64,000 nt of DNA. Source: Planctomycetota bacterium. Its GTDB lineage: Bacteria; Planctomycetota; UBA1135; UBA2386. The DNA lies in contig JADJPQ010000011.1 of assembly GCA_016713175.1 (NCBI GenBank), positions 62,001 through 126,000 of the forward strand. The letters run 5' to 3'. Shown piece by piece: positions 36,023 through 45,808 of the stretch (its first letter is position 1; each line of letters begins with the position of its first letter). The notes below the pieces were generated by a model. The model searched no databases and was not told where the DNA came from. It was given only the letters and a program-made list of their open reading frames with translations. A program made the position numbers and the translations under genes.

Positions 36023-36114
36023 GGCCGGAGGATAGCGTGCAACGGCTCGGTAGGTGTGCGGCCCGACGATGACGAAGGGTCGATGTGAACTGGCCGTGAT
36101 GCGATGATGAGCGG

Positions 36115-37215
36115 ATGCCGTCGCTGCTCCGTGCCGCGTTCCTGTCGCCGTTGCTGCTACTCACCGCCTGCGGCACCTGTCTGCTCGAAGTGACCCGACC
36201 GGTCACGTTCGTGTTGCCGGATGGCAACCGGGCACCGGGAACACTGACCTACCGCGAACCGGATGGTCCGTTGTTCGACGACGATCCGCCGTTCTACGCG
36301 CCGGTGATCGGGCTGATCATGGAGCCGATCGACTGGCTGTTCAGCACCGGTGTCGCGGTGCAATCGCTGTTCGCGTCCGACCAGGATGTCGTCGCGGGGC
36401 CGGTCGGCTACGTCGCGTCGCTGACGCCGTTCTGGACGCTGGTGCCGGCTCTGGAACTGCCGCCGCCGACCACGTTGAAGCTCGATGGCCGGCAGCGCGT
36501 GGCGCTGTATGACGAGGATCCGGCGCGGCGCGTGGCGGCGATCGCGGCAGCGGCGAACGATCCGCGCCTCGTCGCGGTGTCGCGAGAGTCGGCCGGGCCG
36601 GAGACCTTGGCCTGCACGCTGGTGTTGCTGCGCACGGCGACGTCGGCGCCGACTCTGGACGAAGCTGCGCGCAAGGCCGCGTTCGCCGGGCACTTCGCCA
36701 ACATGGGGCGGCTGGCGCGCGAGGGTGAACTGCTGATCGCCGGTCCGTACGGTCAGGACAAGCACGCGGCGGATCTGCGCGGCCTGTTCGTGCTCGACAC
36801 CGGCGACGAGGCGCGAGCGCGCGAACTGGCCGGCAGTGATCCGGCGGTGCAGGCCGGGATCTTCCGGTTGGAGTTCGTGTCGTTCTCGACCGCGGCGCCG
36901 TTGCGGCGCTACCTCGCGCGCGAACTCGGCAAGCTCGATGCGGCGGCCGCGGCTGGCAAGCAGCCGGCGCCGGGAGAAGGGGGGCGGACGTATGTGTGGG
37001 CGACGGTGGCCGTCGATGCGGAACGTGTGGCCGGCGTGCTTCTCGACCCACGGGTTCTGATCGGCGGTCAGCTCGCTGACGGGAGTTGGCTGCTGCTGCT
37101 CGATGCACTCGATGTGGCGGCGGGCAAGGCGATAACCGCGGATCTCGGGCTGCCCGTCGACGACGTCGTCTTCGATCATTGGTTTGGCAGCGGTCTGCTG
37201 GCAGGACTGCGCTGA
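36115..37215 (+). CDS. Lipoprotein with a YCII-like domain
   Basis: 366 residues, ATG at 36115. The N-terminus (LLRAAFLSPLLLLTACG) is a lipoprotein signal with Cys19. The first ~130 residues include a hydrophobic membrane-near segment (PVIGLIMEPIDWLFSTGVAVQ). Residues about 160-265 match the YCII fold (TLVLLRTA, FAGHFANMGRLAREGELLIAGPYG, GLFVLDTGDEARARELAGSDPAVQAG, FRLEFVSF), a ferredoxin-like domain often found with small-molecule enzymes; the His in GHFANM is the residue usually proposed as functional. A second, looser copy may follow (TYVWATVAVDAERVAGVLL… onward). Role unknown. Confidence 0.78.
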   Translation: MPSLLRAAFLSPLLLLTACGTCLLEVTRPVTFVLPDGNRAPGTLTYREPDGPLFDDDPPFYAPVIGLIMEPIDWLFSTGVAVQSLFASDQDVVAGPVGYVASLTPFWTLVPALELPPPTTLKLDGRQRVALYDEDPARRVAAIAAAANDPRLVAVSRESAGPETLACTLVLLRTATSAPTLDEAARKAAFAGHFANMGRLAREGELLIAGPYGQDKHAADLRGLFVLDTGDEARARELAGSDPAVQAGIFRLEFVSFSTAAPLRRYLARELGKLDAAAAAGKQPAPGEGGRTYVWATVAVDAERVAGVLLDPRVLIGGQLADGSWLLLLDALDVAAGKAITADLGLPVDDVVFDHWFGSGLLAGLR

Positions 37216-37304
37216 GTTGTGATCGGCGAGCCACTTGCGCCGACCCGGAACTCACTGATCACGCAGTTCTTGCGATCCCCTTCGCCAGGGCCGATGCTCT
37301 GCGG

Positions 37305-38504
37305 ATGCGACCCGAACTCGTCATCGTCGGCGGCGCCCGCACCGCCATGGCCGAATACTCCGGCACCCCCGGCTTCGGCAAGTTCAAGGACGTCTCCGCC
37401 ATCGACCTCGGAGCCCACGCCGCCAAGGCCGCCCTCGCGCGCACGAACACCCAGCCCGAAATGGTCGACCAGGTCTTCGTCGGCAACGCCACCCAGAGCA
37501 GCGCCGACGCCATCTACGGCGCGCGTCACGTCGCTCTCAAGGCGGGCGTCCCGATCGAAAAACCCGCACTGACCCTCAACCGCCTCTGCGGCTCCGGCAT
37601 CCAGTCGGTCGTCTCCGCCGCCCACGCCCTGCTGCTCGGCGAAGCGCGCCTCTGCCTCGCGGGCGGCATGGAGAACATGAGCCAGGTGCCGTTCGTCGTC
37701 CGCGGCATCCGCGACGGCGTCCGCTTTGGCGCCGACGTGAAGTTCGAGGACCTGCTGTTCCAGGCGCTGTACGACCCGTTCTGCAAGTTCTTCATGGCGC
37801 AGACCGCCGAGAACGTCGCCAAGAAGCTCAGCATCACCCGGCAAGAACAGGACGAGTACGCGCTGCGCAGCCACCAGCTCGGCGCCGCCGCGGTGCAGGC
37901 CGGCAAGTTCGCCGCCGAGATCGCGCCGCTGACCTTGCAGATGGGCAAGAAGGAAGTCGTGATCGACCGCGACGACCACATCAAGCCGGAGACGACGCTC
38001 GAAGGCCTCGCGGGTCTGCGCGCCGCGTTCGGCAAGGACGGCACCGTGACCGCCGGCAATGCTTCGGGCATCGTCGATGGCGCTGCGATGCTGGTGGTGA
38101 CCACGCGGGATCGGGCCAAGGAACTCGGCTTGAAGCCGAAGGCGAAGATCCGTTCGTGGGGCATCGCCGGTGTGCCGCCGGAGATCATGGGCATCGGCCC
38201 GGTGCCGGCGATCCGGCAGGCTTGCGATGTCGCCGGCCTGAAAGTGGGCGACCTGGATCTGATCGAGATCAACGAAGCGTTCTCGGCGCAGTATCTGGGC
38301 TGCGAGAAGGAACTGCAGCTCGATCGGAAGAAGTGCAACGTCAACGGCGGCGCGATCGCGCTCGGTCACCCGCTCGGCGCGACCGGCACGCGGCTGTTGC
38401 TGACGCTGGTTCGCGAGATGGAACAGAGCGGCAAGGCGCTCGGCTGCGCGTCGGCGTGCATCGGCGGTGGCCAGGGTATCGCGATGATCCTGGAGCGCAT
38501 CTGA
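37305..38504 (+). CDS. Acetyl-CoA acetyltransferase (thiolase)
   Basis: 399 residues from the ATG at 37305. Condenses two acetyl-CoA or cleaves 3-ketoacyl-CoA in the cytoplasm. All family motifs are present: nucleophilic Cys95 in LNRLCGSGIQS, AGGMENMSQVPF, GNASGIVDGAAMLVV, NEAFSAQYLGC, His355 in GGAIALGHPLGATGTR, and Cys385 in CASACIGGGQG. The length and the MENMS segment fit the AtoB/PhaA biosynthetic class, but beta-oxidation thiolases are close. Only seven bases separate its stop from the next gene, so the two are probably co-transcribed, which suggests a shared acid-CoA pathway. Confidence 0.94.
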   Translation: MRPELVIVGGARTAMAEYSGTPGFGKFKDVSAIDLGAHAAKAALARTNTQPEMVDQVFVGNATQSSADAIYGARHVALKAGVPIEKPALTLNRLCGSGIQSVVSAAHALLLGEARLCLAGGMENMSQVPFVVRGIRDGVRFGADVKFEDLLFQALYDPFCKFFMAQTAENVAKKLSITRQEQDEYALRSHQLGAAAVQAGKFAAEIAPLTLQMGKKEVVIDRDDHIKPETTLEGLAGLRAAFGKDGTVTAGNASGIVDGAAMLVVTTRDRAKELGLKPKAKIRSWGIAGVPPEIMGIGPVPAIRQACDVAGLKVGDLDLIEINEAFSAQYLGCEKELQLDRKKCNVNGGAIALGHPLGATGTRLLLTLVREMEQSGKALGCASACIGGGQGIAMILERI

Positions 38505-38511
38505 GGCAACG

Positions 38512-40482
38512 ATGGCCGAGAAACGAACCCACGTGCAGATCCAGGGCCGCGTGCTGTGGCTCACCGAGAACGCCGACGAACTGAAGGCGCAGCTCTACGA
38601 CGGCAAGGATCTGCCGGTCGCCGAACGCAAGCTGGTGGACAACATCAGCACCGACGAGCTGACCCCCGGCTGGGTCTGCTACTACTACGACGAGACGCTG
38701 GCGCGCTACTGCCTGGTCGGCCTGCGCGGCGGCCACGTCAAGCAGGACGCGATCAAGAGCGGCGGCTTCGGCGTCATCGTCTCGGGCGTCAGCAAGGGCT
38801 GCGGCAGTTCGCGCGAGACCGCGCCGTACAGCGAACTGAAGGCCGGCGTGCAGCTCGTCATCGCCAAGAACATCGAGAAGATCTACGGTCAGAACTGCCA
38901 GAACATCGGGCTGCTGACGTCGACCGACTTCTCGCTGATCCCGCGGCTGCTGGTCGGCGAGGCGATCCCGATCGAGGAGTTCACCAAGGGACTGGATCCG
39001 ATCGCGGCCGAGATCGTCCGCCACGGCGGATTGTTCGCCTACAACCAGGCGCGCCTGGCGGGGGCGACGGTGCCGCCGGCCGTGACCACGAAGCCGCGGC
39101 CGATGACCCTGTGCGAGAAGATCATCGCCCAGCGCGCGATCGCCGATGCCAAGACCGGACGGCTCGGCGTGCCGGCGGTTCTGCCGGGCGATGCGTTGTT
39201 CGTCCGGACCGACGTGCGGTTCTCGCATGAGTACGTCACGCCGATGGCGGAAGCGCTGTTCAGGATGGGGCTCGGCGCCGACGCGAAGATCACCGACCCG
39301 CAGTCGGTGTTCGCGTTCCGCGACCACCTGACGTTCCTGGACCGGATCATGCCCGAGGCCCACGTCAAGATGGGGCTGAAGGAGCAGGCGGCGAGCCTGG
39401 CGACCGTGCAGGAGTCGTTCGCGAAGAAGCAGGGCGTACGGTTGTACGGCGAAGTGCACCGCGGTGGCCAGCTGGTCGGCAGCGAAGGCATCTGCCACAA
39501 CATCGTCATCGAAGACATCGCCGAGCCAGGGCAACTGGTGATCGGCACCGACAGTCACACCTGCATGGCCGGCGCGATCGGCTGCTTCGCGTTCGGTGTC
39601 GGGTCGACCGACATGGCGAACTCGTGGTTCACCAAGGACGTTCGCGTCAAGGTGCCCGAGTCGGTGCGCGTCAACGTGCGCGGTGCGATGCCGGACGGCG
39701 TCTGTGCCAAGGACCTGATGCTGTTCCTGCTGGCCGATGAGTTCTTCAAGACCGGCGCCGGCATCGGCAAGGTGCTCGAGTTCGCCGGGCCCGGGGTGCA
39801 GGCGATGTCGCTGGACGAACGCGCGACGCTGACCAACATGGCGGTCGAGGCCGGTGGGTTCACCGGCATCATCGAGGCCGACGAGGTGGTGGTCGACTAC
39901 ATCGCGGGGCAGCGCGGCACCGATCGGCAGCGCCTGCGCGCGCAGATCGTCCGGGCCGATGCGGGTGCTTGCTACTGCAAGACGTTCGACCTCGATCTGG
40001 CTGCGCTGGTGCCGACGGTGGCGTCGCCCGGCGATCCGCGGAACGGCATGGCGCTGACCGCGCTGCGCGAGAAGCAGGGCAAGGTCAAGGTGCACATTGC
40101 CTACGGCGGCTCCTGCACCGGCGGCAAGAAGGCCGACATGGACATGTATGCCGGCGTCGTCCGCAAAGCGATGGACCGCGGGCATCGGCTGCAGACCAAG
40201 GCCTACATCCAGTTCGGCAGCCAGCGGATCCGCGACTACGCCGAGAAGATGGGCTACATCAGCCTGTTCGAAGGCGCCGGCGTCGAACTGATCGACCCGA
40301 GCTGCGGCGCCTGCATCAAGGCCGGTCCGGGCGTCAGCTTCACTGCCGACGAAGTGACGGTGTCGGCGATCAACCGCAACTTCCCGGGCCGCTCGGGGCC
40401 GGGCCAGGTGTGGCTGGCGAGTCCGTTGGTGGTCGCCGCCAGCGCGTTCCTGGGTTACGTCGGCGGACCCGACGAGCTGTAG
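38512..40482 (+). CDS. Fused LeuD-LeuC type aconitase-family hydro-lyase
   Basis: 656 residues. The N-terminal ~200 residues are the swivel (small-subunit) domain: VDNISTDELTPG, then GGFGVIVSGVSKGCGSSRETAPYS, and ITIG-like NCQNIGLLTS. The C-terminal part is the [4Fe-4S] catalytic domain: RTDVRFSHEYVT, IGTDSHTCMAG (Cys351), PSCGACIKAGPG (Cys598, Cys601), and INRNFPGRSG. Aconitases place the swivel at the C-terminus and LeuC/LeuD are separate, so this order is unusual. The reaction should be a hydration/dehydration of a 2- or 3-hydroxy di/tricarboxylate (isopropylmalate-, homoaconitate- or methylcitrate-like). Its substrate is undecided; the upstream thiolase hints at an acyl-CoA-derived acid. 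Confidence 0.88.
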   Translation: MAEKRTHVQIQGRVLWLTENADELKAQLYDGKDLPVAERKLVDNISTDELTPGWVCYYYDETLARYCLVGLRGGHVKQDAIKSGGFGVIVSGVSKGCGSSRETAPYSELKAGVQLVIAKNIEKIYGQNCQNIGLLTSTDFSLIPRLLVGEAIPIEEFTKGLDPIAAEIVRHGGLFAYNQARLAGATVPPAVTTKPRPMTLCEKIIAQRAIADAKTGRLGVPAVLPGDALFVRTDVRFSHEYVTPMAEALFRMGLGADAKITDPQSVFAFRDHLTFLDRIMPEAHVKMGLKEQAASLATVQESFAKKQGVRLYGEVHRGGQLVGSEGICHNIVIEDIAEPGQLVIGTDSHTCMAGAIGCFAFGVGSTDMANSWFTKDVRVKVPESVRVNVRGAMPDGVCAKDLMLFLLADEFFKTGAGIGKVLEFAGPGVQAMSLDERATLTNMAVEAGGFTGIIEADEVVVDYIAGQRGTDRQRLRAQIVRADAGACYCKTFDLDLAALVPTVASPGDPRNGMALTALREKQGKVKVHIAYGGSCTGGKKADMDMYAGVVRKAMDRGHRLQTKAYIQFGSQRIRDYAEKMGYISLFEGAGVELIDPSCGACIKAGPGVSFTADEVTVSAINRNFPGRSGPGQVWLASPLVVAASAFLGYVGGPDEL

Positions 40483-40540
40483 CCCGTCGGATCCCGCCGG
40501 GTGTGGGCGCCGGCTGGAGCGCGCGGCACCCGACTCCGGT

Positions 40541-42300
40541 TCAGAGGCCGATCGTCAACTTGACGGCGTTGCTGAACTTGAAGCCCAGCGCGTTGGCCGT
40601 CGGATCCTGACCGAGGCCCTGGTTGAACAGCATGGTGCCGGCGAGGGCGGCGTTGTTGGGCACGCCATAGCTGAACGGCGCGGTCGACTGGCCACCGGTG
40701 AGCGCGATCAGCGAGGCGACCGGTTGCGACAGGAACGCCAGGTAGGCGAGGCAGTTCGGCGCGCCGACGAACGTCATGTCGATCGGCGGCGCGGCCTCGA
40801 CGAAGCACAGCGCCAGGAAGCAGACCGAGCCGTTGGCCGACAGGCCGGTGACCTCGAGGTTCACGGTCTGGCCAAAGCGCGGCAGGCTGCCCGCAACGTT
40901 GTGCAGATCCAGCGGCGTGCCGGCCGGGCCGGTGTCGACCTGGGTGATCGCCGAGATGTCCGTGGGGCCCGGATCCTGCGCGCCCAGGCCAGCCGAGAAG
41001 CCGGTCAGCGACGTGTGCGAGATCAGCGTCAGACCCTGGTAGCGCAGCTCGAAGATGCCGCTCGCCTTCAGCGCGATCTGGAACGTGTTGGAGCCGCCGC
41101 TGGCGCCGAATTCACCGACATTGTTCCAGGTGATGCAGAAGTCGCCAGTCGCCGGGTCGAGGTCCGCGAACACGCCGCCGGGCGACGTGAACAGATCCGT
41201 CCAGTGGCCGGCGATGCGCGGTTGCCCCGATAGCAAGCCGGCGGCGGAGCCGCCGCAGCAGCCCGAACCCTGGCCGACCGGGTCGAGCCAGATGAAGCCG
41301 TTCGACGACACCACGATCGCGTTGTGCTGGACGCCCTGGAACGCGAACGGGAACGGCAGGCCGACCGGGTGGGTCGTGTCGTCACCGGCCCCCAGGTTGT
41401 TGGTGAAGCCGTTGAAGAACGGCGTCGCCGCGCCCTGCACGACGACATAGCCGCCGGCGCCGTTGGGGATGCAGGCGAAGTTCGTGTTGCTGAGGTCGAT
41501 CGTGCCGGCGCCGAACGTCTCGTAGATGGTCGCCGGGCGCGGGCAACCCTGGCCGAACTTCAGGTACTGAGCCGGGCCGGGCAGCGTGTTCGGCGTGCAC
41601 GGCAGGTCGGCGATCGTGTAGCCGGGGGCGTCGAGAACATGCCGAGCTGGACGCCGGCCAGGTTGAACGTCGCCGCGGGCAGGACCTCATGGAACGTCGC
41701 GGACGTGACTCCCAACGGCCGCGTCGCGAACGTCACCGGGTTGGCGGCGGCGCCGTTGCCGGGGCTGGCGCCGAGCATCGTGCCGGTGGCCGTGTTGGTG
41801 GTGCCGCCCTGTGGCGCCGTGATGCCGTAGGTCACCGTGATCTGGTGGTTGGCGTCGAGCTTCAGCTGCATCTCGATCGGCGTCGTACGGCCGAACTCAT
41901 ACACCCCGGCCCAGGTGACCAGCGCGTAGGCGGGGTTGCCGCCCTGCGCCGGGATCGCGTTGAAGTAGACGTGACCGCTGCCGGCCGTGCTCGGATTGAA
42001 GTCCATCCAGTGCGCCAGGATGCGCGGCGCGCCGGCCAGCAGTTCGGCCTCCGACGGCGTGTAGTCGCCGCCGGCCACGCTGGTCGGGCCGAGCCAGATG
42101 AAGCCGTTCGAGCAGACGCAGATGTCGGTGTAGCCAACCCCGTTGAAGTTGAACGAGAACCCGAGCGCAAGGCCTTGCGCGGTCGAGTCGTCGGTCAGGG
42201 CGAGGTCGGTGCCGATGTTGAGATCGAAGCAGGGCGATTGGCTCGGCAGGAATGCGGCGAGCGCAACGCCCGCGAACAGAGCGGACAAGCGGGTGTGCAT
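40541..42300 (-). CDS. Secreted nidogen-like protein, broken by a one-base frame break near 41625
   Basis: The ATG at 42300 gives a signal peptide (LSALFAGVALAAFLPSQS). The first domain (ALGFSFNFNGVGYTDICVCSNGFIWLG…HWMDFNPSTAGSGHVYF) runs to GVQLGMFSTPP; the next frame continues smoothly with GYTIADLPCTPNTLPGPAQYL, a Cys-led unit (FGQGCPRPATIYETFGAGTIDLSN), a second nidogen-like domain (FPFAFQGVQHNAIVVSSNGFIWL) and the C-terminal module ending NAVKLTIGL. One extra C in the CCCCC run near 41623-41627 restores a protein of about 586 residues. Paralogous to 151-1860. Probably intact in life if the break is a read error. Confidence 0.75.
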
Positions 42301-42503
42301 GCGGGTTTCGATGGGGATGTGAAGGGAAGCGATCGTGCCGACATGGTTCGGCGACGGGTCACGAGCAGTTGGAAAGTGTAGCTTCTGGCGACCAGGGCAT
42401 CGAACCCCTTGCCCCGCATTCCTTGGGTGCGAGGGGGCGCGGCCGGACGAGTGGTTGCGCCGCGCGCCGGGCCGTTTCTGCGAGGTTCGCTGCCGCCGCC
42501 TCG

Positions 42504-43889
42504 TCAGTTGCCGATGACGCCGAGCCCGGCGCGGGTCATCGCCGCAATGCCGTTGCCAGCGCCAACGTCGGGCACCACCCCCTGCGCGAAGAGCGGCAGG
42601 CCGGTCAGCGACGGGGTGTTCGGGATCGAATAGCTGAGGTTGGCGACCGTGCCGTTGACCACGACGACGTCGCTGACATCGACGGCGATCTCGAGGCGGC
42701 AACCGGTCAGGCCAAACGGACCCAGATCGAGCGGCAAGGTGAACGTGCCGAACGTCGTGGCCGACAGTCCTTGAGCCAGCAGGCAGACCGGCGTGCCGGC
42801 CGGGACATCGCGGATCTCGAGCGAGAACGTCGCGCCCAGGACCGGCAACGATGCGGCCTCGAGTACCGGCGTGGTCGAACCCGAACAGCCCTGCCCGAAC
42901 GGCCCCCAGCTTGCGGTCGCCGGACCCTGGTAGCGCCAGGTTTCATTGGTCACACCGAGCGGGCCGCCGCCGCCGAACGTGAACGTCTGGCGATTGCCGC
43001 GGTGCCAGGCGGCGAACATCTCGGTGGCATAGGCGGTGCCGCCGCCGCTGGTGTTCGTCCAGTCACGGCCATCGAACTCCCAGGTCTGCTGCACGATCGC
43101 GGTGCCGAAACCGCCGTAGGTGACAATCCGTCCGCGGGTGCGGTCGAACACGCCCGCGGCGCGATAGCGCGCCGGCGGCATGGTCAGGGTGACGATCTGG
43201 CGCCAGTTCGCGCCGTCGTACTCCCAGGTGTCGTCGAAGAGGAACTGCGGCGGTCCGGAGTCCCGTCCGGCGTGCAGCACACTGACGCGGCGGCCGGCGT
43301 CGTGCACGAACACCGCGCAATCGCGCGCTGGCGGCGATTGCGCGGTGACGACCGGCGTCCAGTTCGTGCCGTCGTACTCCCACGTGTCACCGCGTGCGCC
43401 ATCGAGGTCGAGGCCGCCGAACAGCACCATCCGGCCGCGCGCCTCGTCGAAGGCGAGGCCGTGGGCGTGGCGGGGGGGCGGCGACGTCGGCGTCATCACC
43501 CGCGCCCAGTTGCTGCCGTCCCATTCCCACGTGTCGTTGGCGTCGACGTAGAACGTCGGCGAGCGACCGCCGAAGGCCACGATCCGTTGACGCGTCCAGT
43601 CGGTCGTCATCGCGTGGCCCCAGCGGGCCGGTGGTGCGTTGGTCGGGCTCAGCAGCGTGAACGTGGTGCCGTCGAAGCCATGAACGTCGGCGCGGATCGG
43701 CGTTGGCGACAGATCGAGGCCGCCGTACAGCAGCATCCGATTGCCGACCGGGTCGAACGCCATCGCGCCGGCGCGCCGGATGGTCGGAGTGTTGGTCGAC
43801 GTGACCAGGGTCCATTGGGCGGCGCAGGGCAACGCGAATAGAGCAACAACGGTCGTGGCTGGACGAAGCCAGACGGCAAGAGGGGTCAT
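42504..43889 (-). CDS. Secreted Kelch-repeat protein with the shared C-terminal module
   Basis: 461 residues; the ATG at 43889 gives a signal peptide ending LFALPCAAQ, and the frame upstream of it has no features. About six blades (GAMAFDPVGNRMLLYGG, NDTWEWDGSNWARV, GLAFDEARGRMVLFGG, DTWEYDGTNW, TYGGFGTAIVQQTWEFDG) predict a propeller. The module is a textbook copy: FGQGCSGSTTPVLEAASLPV, FTLPLDLGPFGLTGCRLEIAV, YSIPNTPSLTGLPLFAQGVV, VIGN. Nearly the same layout as 3277-4635. It follows the 2-oxoglutarate oxygenase gene by 98 bases on the same strand. Confidence 0.87.
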   Translation of the reverse strand: MTPLAVWLRPATTVVALFALPCAAQWTLVTSTNTPTIRRAGAMAFDPVGNRMLLYGGLDLSPTPIRADVHGFDGTTFTLLSPTNAPPARWGHAMTTDWTRQRIVAFGGRSPTFYVDANDTWEWDGSNWARVMTPTSPPPRHAHGLAFDEARGRMVLFGGLDLDGARGDTWEYDGTNWTPVVTAQSPPARDCAVFVHDAGRRVSVLHAGRDSGPPQFLFDDTWEYDGANWRQIVTLTMPPARYRAAGVFDRTRGRIVTYGGFGTAIVQQTWEFDGRDWTNTSGGGTAYATEMFAAWHRGNRQTFTFGGGGPLGVTNETWRYQGPATASWGPFGQGCSGSTTPVLEAASLPVLGATFSLEIRDVPAGTPVCLLAQGLSATTFGTFTLPLDLGPFGLTGCRLEIAVDVSDVVVVNGTVANLSYSIPNTPSLTGLPLFAQGVVPDVGAGNGIAAMTRAGLGVIGN

Positions 43890-43987
43890 TGGGGTGGTGT
43901 ATTTGGCTGGGCGAGCCGTTCCGGGGGCAGGGCGACATTGTTGTCCAAGAACGCCCGGGCGGTGACGGGCCGCACGTCTCGATTTTG

Positions 43988-44971
43988 TCACCCCGACAGG
44001 CGCGTGCAGGCGGGGCGCCAGCACCAACGGCCGACGCCTTTGCGGTCCCACTCACTGGCGCCGTAGCGAAATGGTGGGGGATCCAGGTGCGGCGGTTGCA
44101 CCCGATGGACGTGGTCGTCGGCAAGGTCGGTCCGACCCTCGAACGGGAATGCGGCGGCGCGCGCGACCATGGCCTGGCGCGGTGGGTTGACGAACACCGG
44201 CAACGACAACCGGCTGACCGTATGCGATGGGTTGCAGACGCGATGCGGCGTCGCTTGCAGGCGACCGCCGGTCACGATCTGCAGCACTTCGCCGACGTTC
44301 AGGAACAGCGCGTCTGGCAGCGGTGCCACCGGGCGCCAGACGCCGTCCGGCGTGCGGATCTCGAGGCCGCCAGTCCGATCCTGGGTCACCAGGGTCAGCC
44401 AGCTCCAGTCGCAATGGGCGGCGACACCGCGCCATGGCCGGTCGGCGGGCTGCGGGTGGTAGCAGATCGCTTTCAGCAGTGAGTAATCCGGCTCCTGATG
44501 GTCTGTTGCCAGCGTGTCTGGCGGCAACACCAACGCGGCCCCGATGCTCGCGAGCAACCGGTGCCCCAGCCGTGCCGCATCGTCCAGCAGGTCGAGCAGG
44601 GCGCCGCGCAGTTCGGGCAACGCCGCCGGCCAGAGGTTGGGGCCCTGCAGCAGGCCACCGGCGCCGTCGTCGCTACCGGCAGCCAGTTCACGGCCGATGT
44701 GCAGTTGCTCGCGATGATCGCGTTCGTTGTGCATCGTCGACCAGCCGCGGGCGTGCGGCGACCGGTCGATGTGGATTGCCCGGCGGTCGTGGTCGGGCAG
44801 GGCGAAGAACGCGGCGGCCGCGTGCCGTGCCCGCGCCGCGGTGGCCTCGAGTCCATGGGCGAGCAAGTGACAGGCGCCAGCCGTCGTCAGCGCGCGCAGC
44901 AGCTCGTGACCGTTGCCGGCTCGCAGGTCCAGACACGGCAGACCGTCAGCGGCGGTCCGGATCGGGGTCAT
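43988..44971 (-). CDS. 2-oxoglutarate/Fe(II) oxygenase, isopenicillin-N-synthase-like
   Basis: 327 residues from the ATG at 44971. Non-heme iron enzyme that uses 2-oxoglutarate and oxygen. The N-terminal DIOX_N part (LPCLDLRAG, GACHLLAHGL, AAAAFFALPDHDRRAI, ARGWS) is followed by the catalytic double-stranded helix: metal ligands HCDWSW (His-x-Asp) and the distal His in ATPHRV, then RLSLPVFVNPP with the Arg-x-Ser that binds 2-oxoglutarate, and DALFLNVGEVLQIVTGG. Its start overlaps the end of the deoxyribosyltransferase-like gene by 26 bases, indicating co-translation. Plant and bacterial relatives act on many small molecules; substrate unknown. Confidence 0.9.
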   Translation of the reverse strand: MTPIRTAADGLPCLDLRAGNGHELLRALTTAGACHLLAHGLEATAARARHAAAAFFALPDHDRRAIHIDRSPHARGWSTMHNERDHREQLHIGRELAAGSDDGAGGLLQGPNLWPAALPELRGALLDLLDDAARLGHRLLASIGAALVLPPDTLATDHQEPDYSLLKAICYHPQPADRPWRGVAAHCDWSWLTLVTQDRTGGLEIRTPDGVWRPVAPLPDALFLNVGEVLQIVTGGRLQATPHRVCNPSHTVSRLSLPVFVNPPRQAMVARAAAFPFEGRTDLADDHVHRVQPPHLDPPPFRYGASEWDRKGVGRWCWRPACTRLSG

Positions 44972-45761
44972 GGAGGCGTGGTTGCGCGATGCACTGCGCG
45001 TGCAGGCCGGCGAGTTCGTGATGCGGCGAGAACACCGGTCGACCGCGCCAGCGGAACTGTTCGCGCACTTCGTGTTCCTGCCAGGCCAACGCGGCCTTCA
45101 GCGCGGTCTGCACGACCTCGCCGGGCGTCGCGTCGCGTGCGATCGGCCAGCGCCGACCCGACATCGTCCGCTGGCTGGTGCCATCCTGCACCTCGGCTTC
45201 GATCGAAAGCCACGGCGCTTGCCCGGCCTCCTCGCCGCCGGCCAGGAACCGCGCGGCCCCGGACCGTACGTCGGCGAGCACGGCCGCGAGTGCGGCGGTC
45301 GTCCAACGCGGCCGTTGCGCCAGCTCGATCGCGTGCTGCACGGCCTGTTCGATCGTTGGCCAGACCGGCACGCCGTGCAGCCGCGCCATCGTCCGGACGA
45401 AGATCCGGCCGCGGTTCAAGTCGTTGCGTTCGGCATCCGGGATCGTCCTGCCGTCGATGCTCGCGTCGGGCGGCACATCCACCATCGCCAGCGCCAGCTT
45501 GCGGCCGGCGGCAACGTAGTAGGCGGCTTCGGCGACACTGGCGATGCAGCGGGCCTCCGGTGCGATCACCCACAACAGCACGGCGCAACGATCCTTCGCG
45601 GCCATTTCGGCGGGCTCATGCGCCGGCGTCCAGGCGCCGACGGGCAACTGCGGATCGTGAAACGGCACACCGGCGGCGCGCAGCGCCGGAATCGCGACAT
45701 CGCGGCGCCAGGTGGTGGTGCCGCAAGCGCCACCGAGGAAGACCTGCGAAGGAGTAGCCAC
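44946..45761 (-). CDS. Nucleoside 2-deoxyribosyltransferase-like domain protein
   Basis: 271 residues from a GTG at 45761. The first ~150 residues have the Rossmann-like layout of the nucleoside deoxyribosyltransferase family: VFLGGACGTTTWRRDVAIPALRAAG, a FHDPQLPVGAWTPAH segment, AEMAAKDRCAVLLWVIAPEA, and SVAEAAYYVAAGRKLALAMVDVP. The usual catalytic Glu could be that in VAEAAYY. The remaining ~110 residues (helical, ending RPVFSPHHELAGLHAQ) are not recognised. It sits between a GH20/SGNH enzyme 47 bases upstream and a 2-oxoglutarate oxygenase that overlaps it by 26 bases, so all three may form one transcript. Such domains also act as nucleotide-signal hydrolases. Confidence 0.7.
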   Translation of the reverse strand: MATPSQVFLGGACGTTTWRRDVAIPALRAAGVPFHDPQLPVGAWTPAHEPAEMAAKDRCAVLLWVIAPEARCIASVAEAAYYVAAGRKLALAMVDVPPDASIDGRTIPDAERNDLNRGRIFVRTMARLHGVPVWPTIEQAVQHAIELAQRPRWTTAALAAVLADVRSGAARFLAGGEEAGQAPWLSIEAEVQDGTSQRTMSGRRWPIARDATPGEVVQTALKAALAWQEHEVREQFRWRGRPVFSPHHELAGLHAQCIAQPRLHDPDPDRR

Positions 45762-45808
45762 GGGAGTTGTCGGCCCAGGTTATCCGGAGCCGGCGGCAAG
45801 CGTTGCCG

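Noticed and set aside
36023..36227. N-terminal extension of the Kelch pseudogene frame up to 36227
   Set aside because: The signal peptide of this gene is in another frame from 36022; the extension is random in composition and overlaps the start of the divergent lipoprotein gene.
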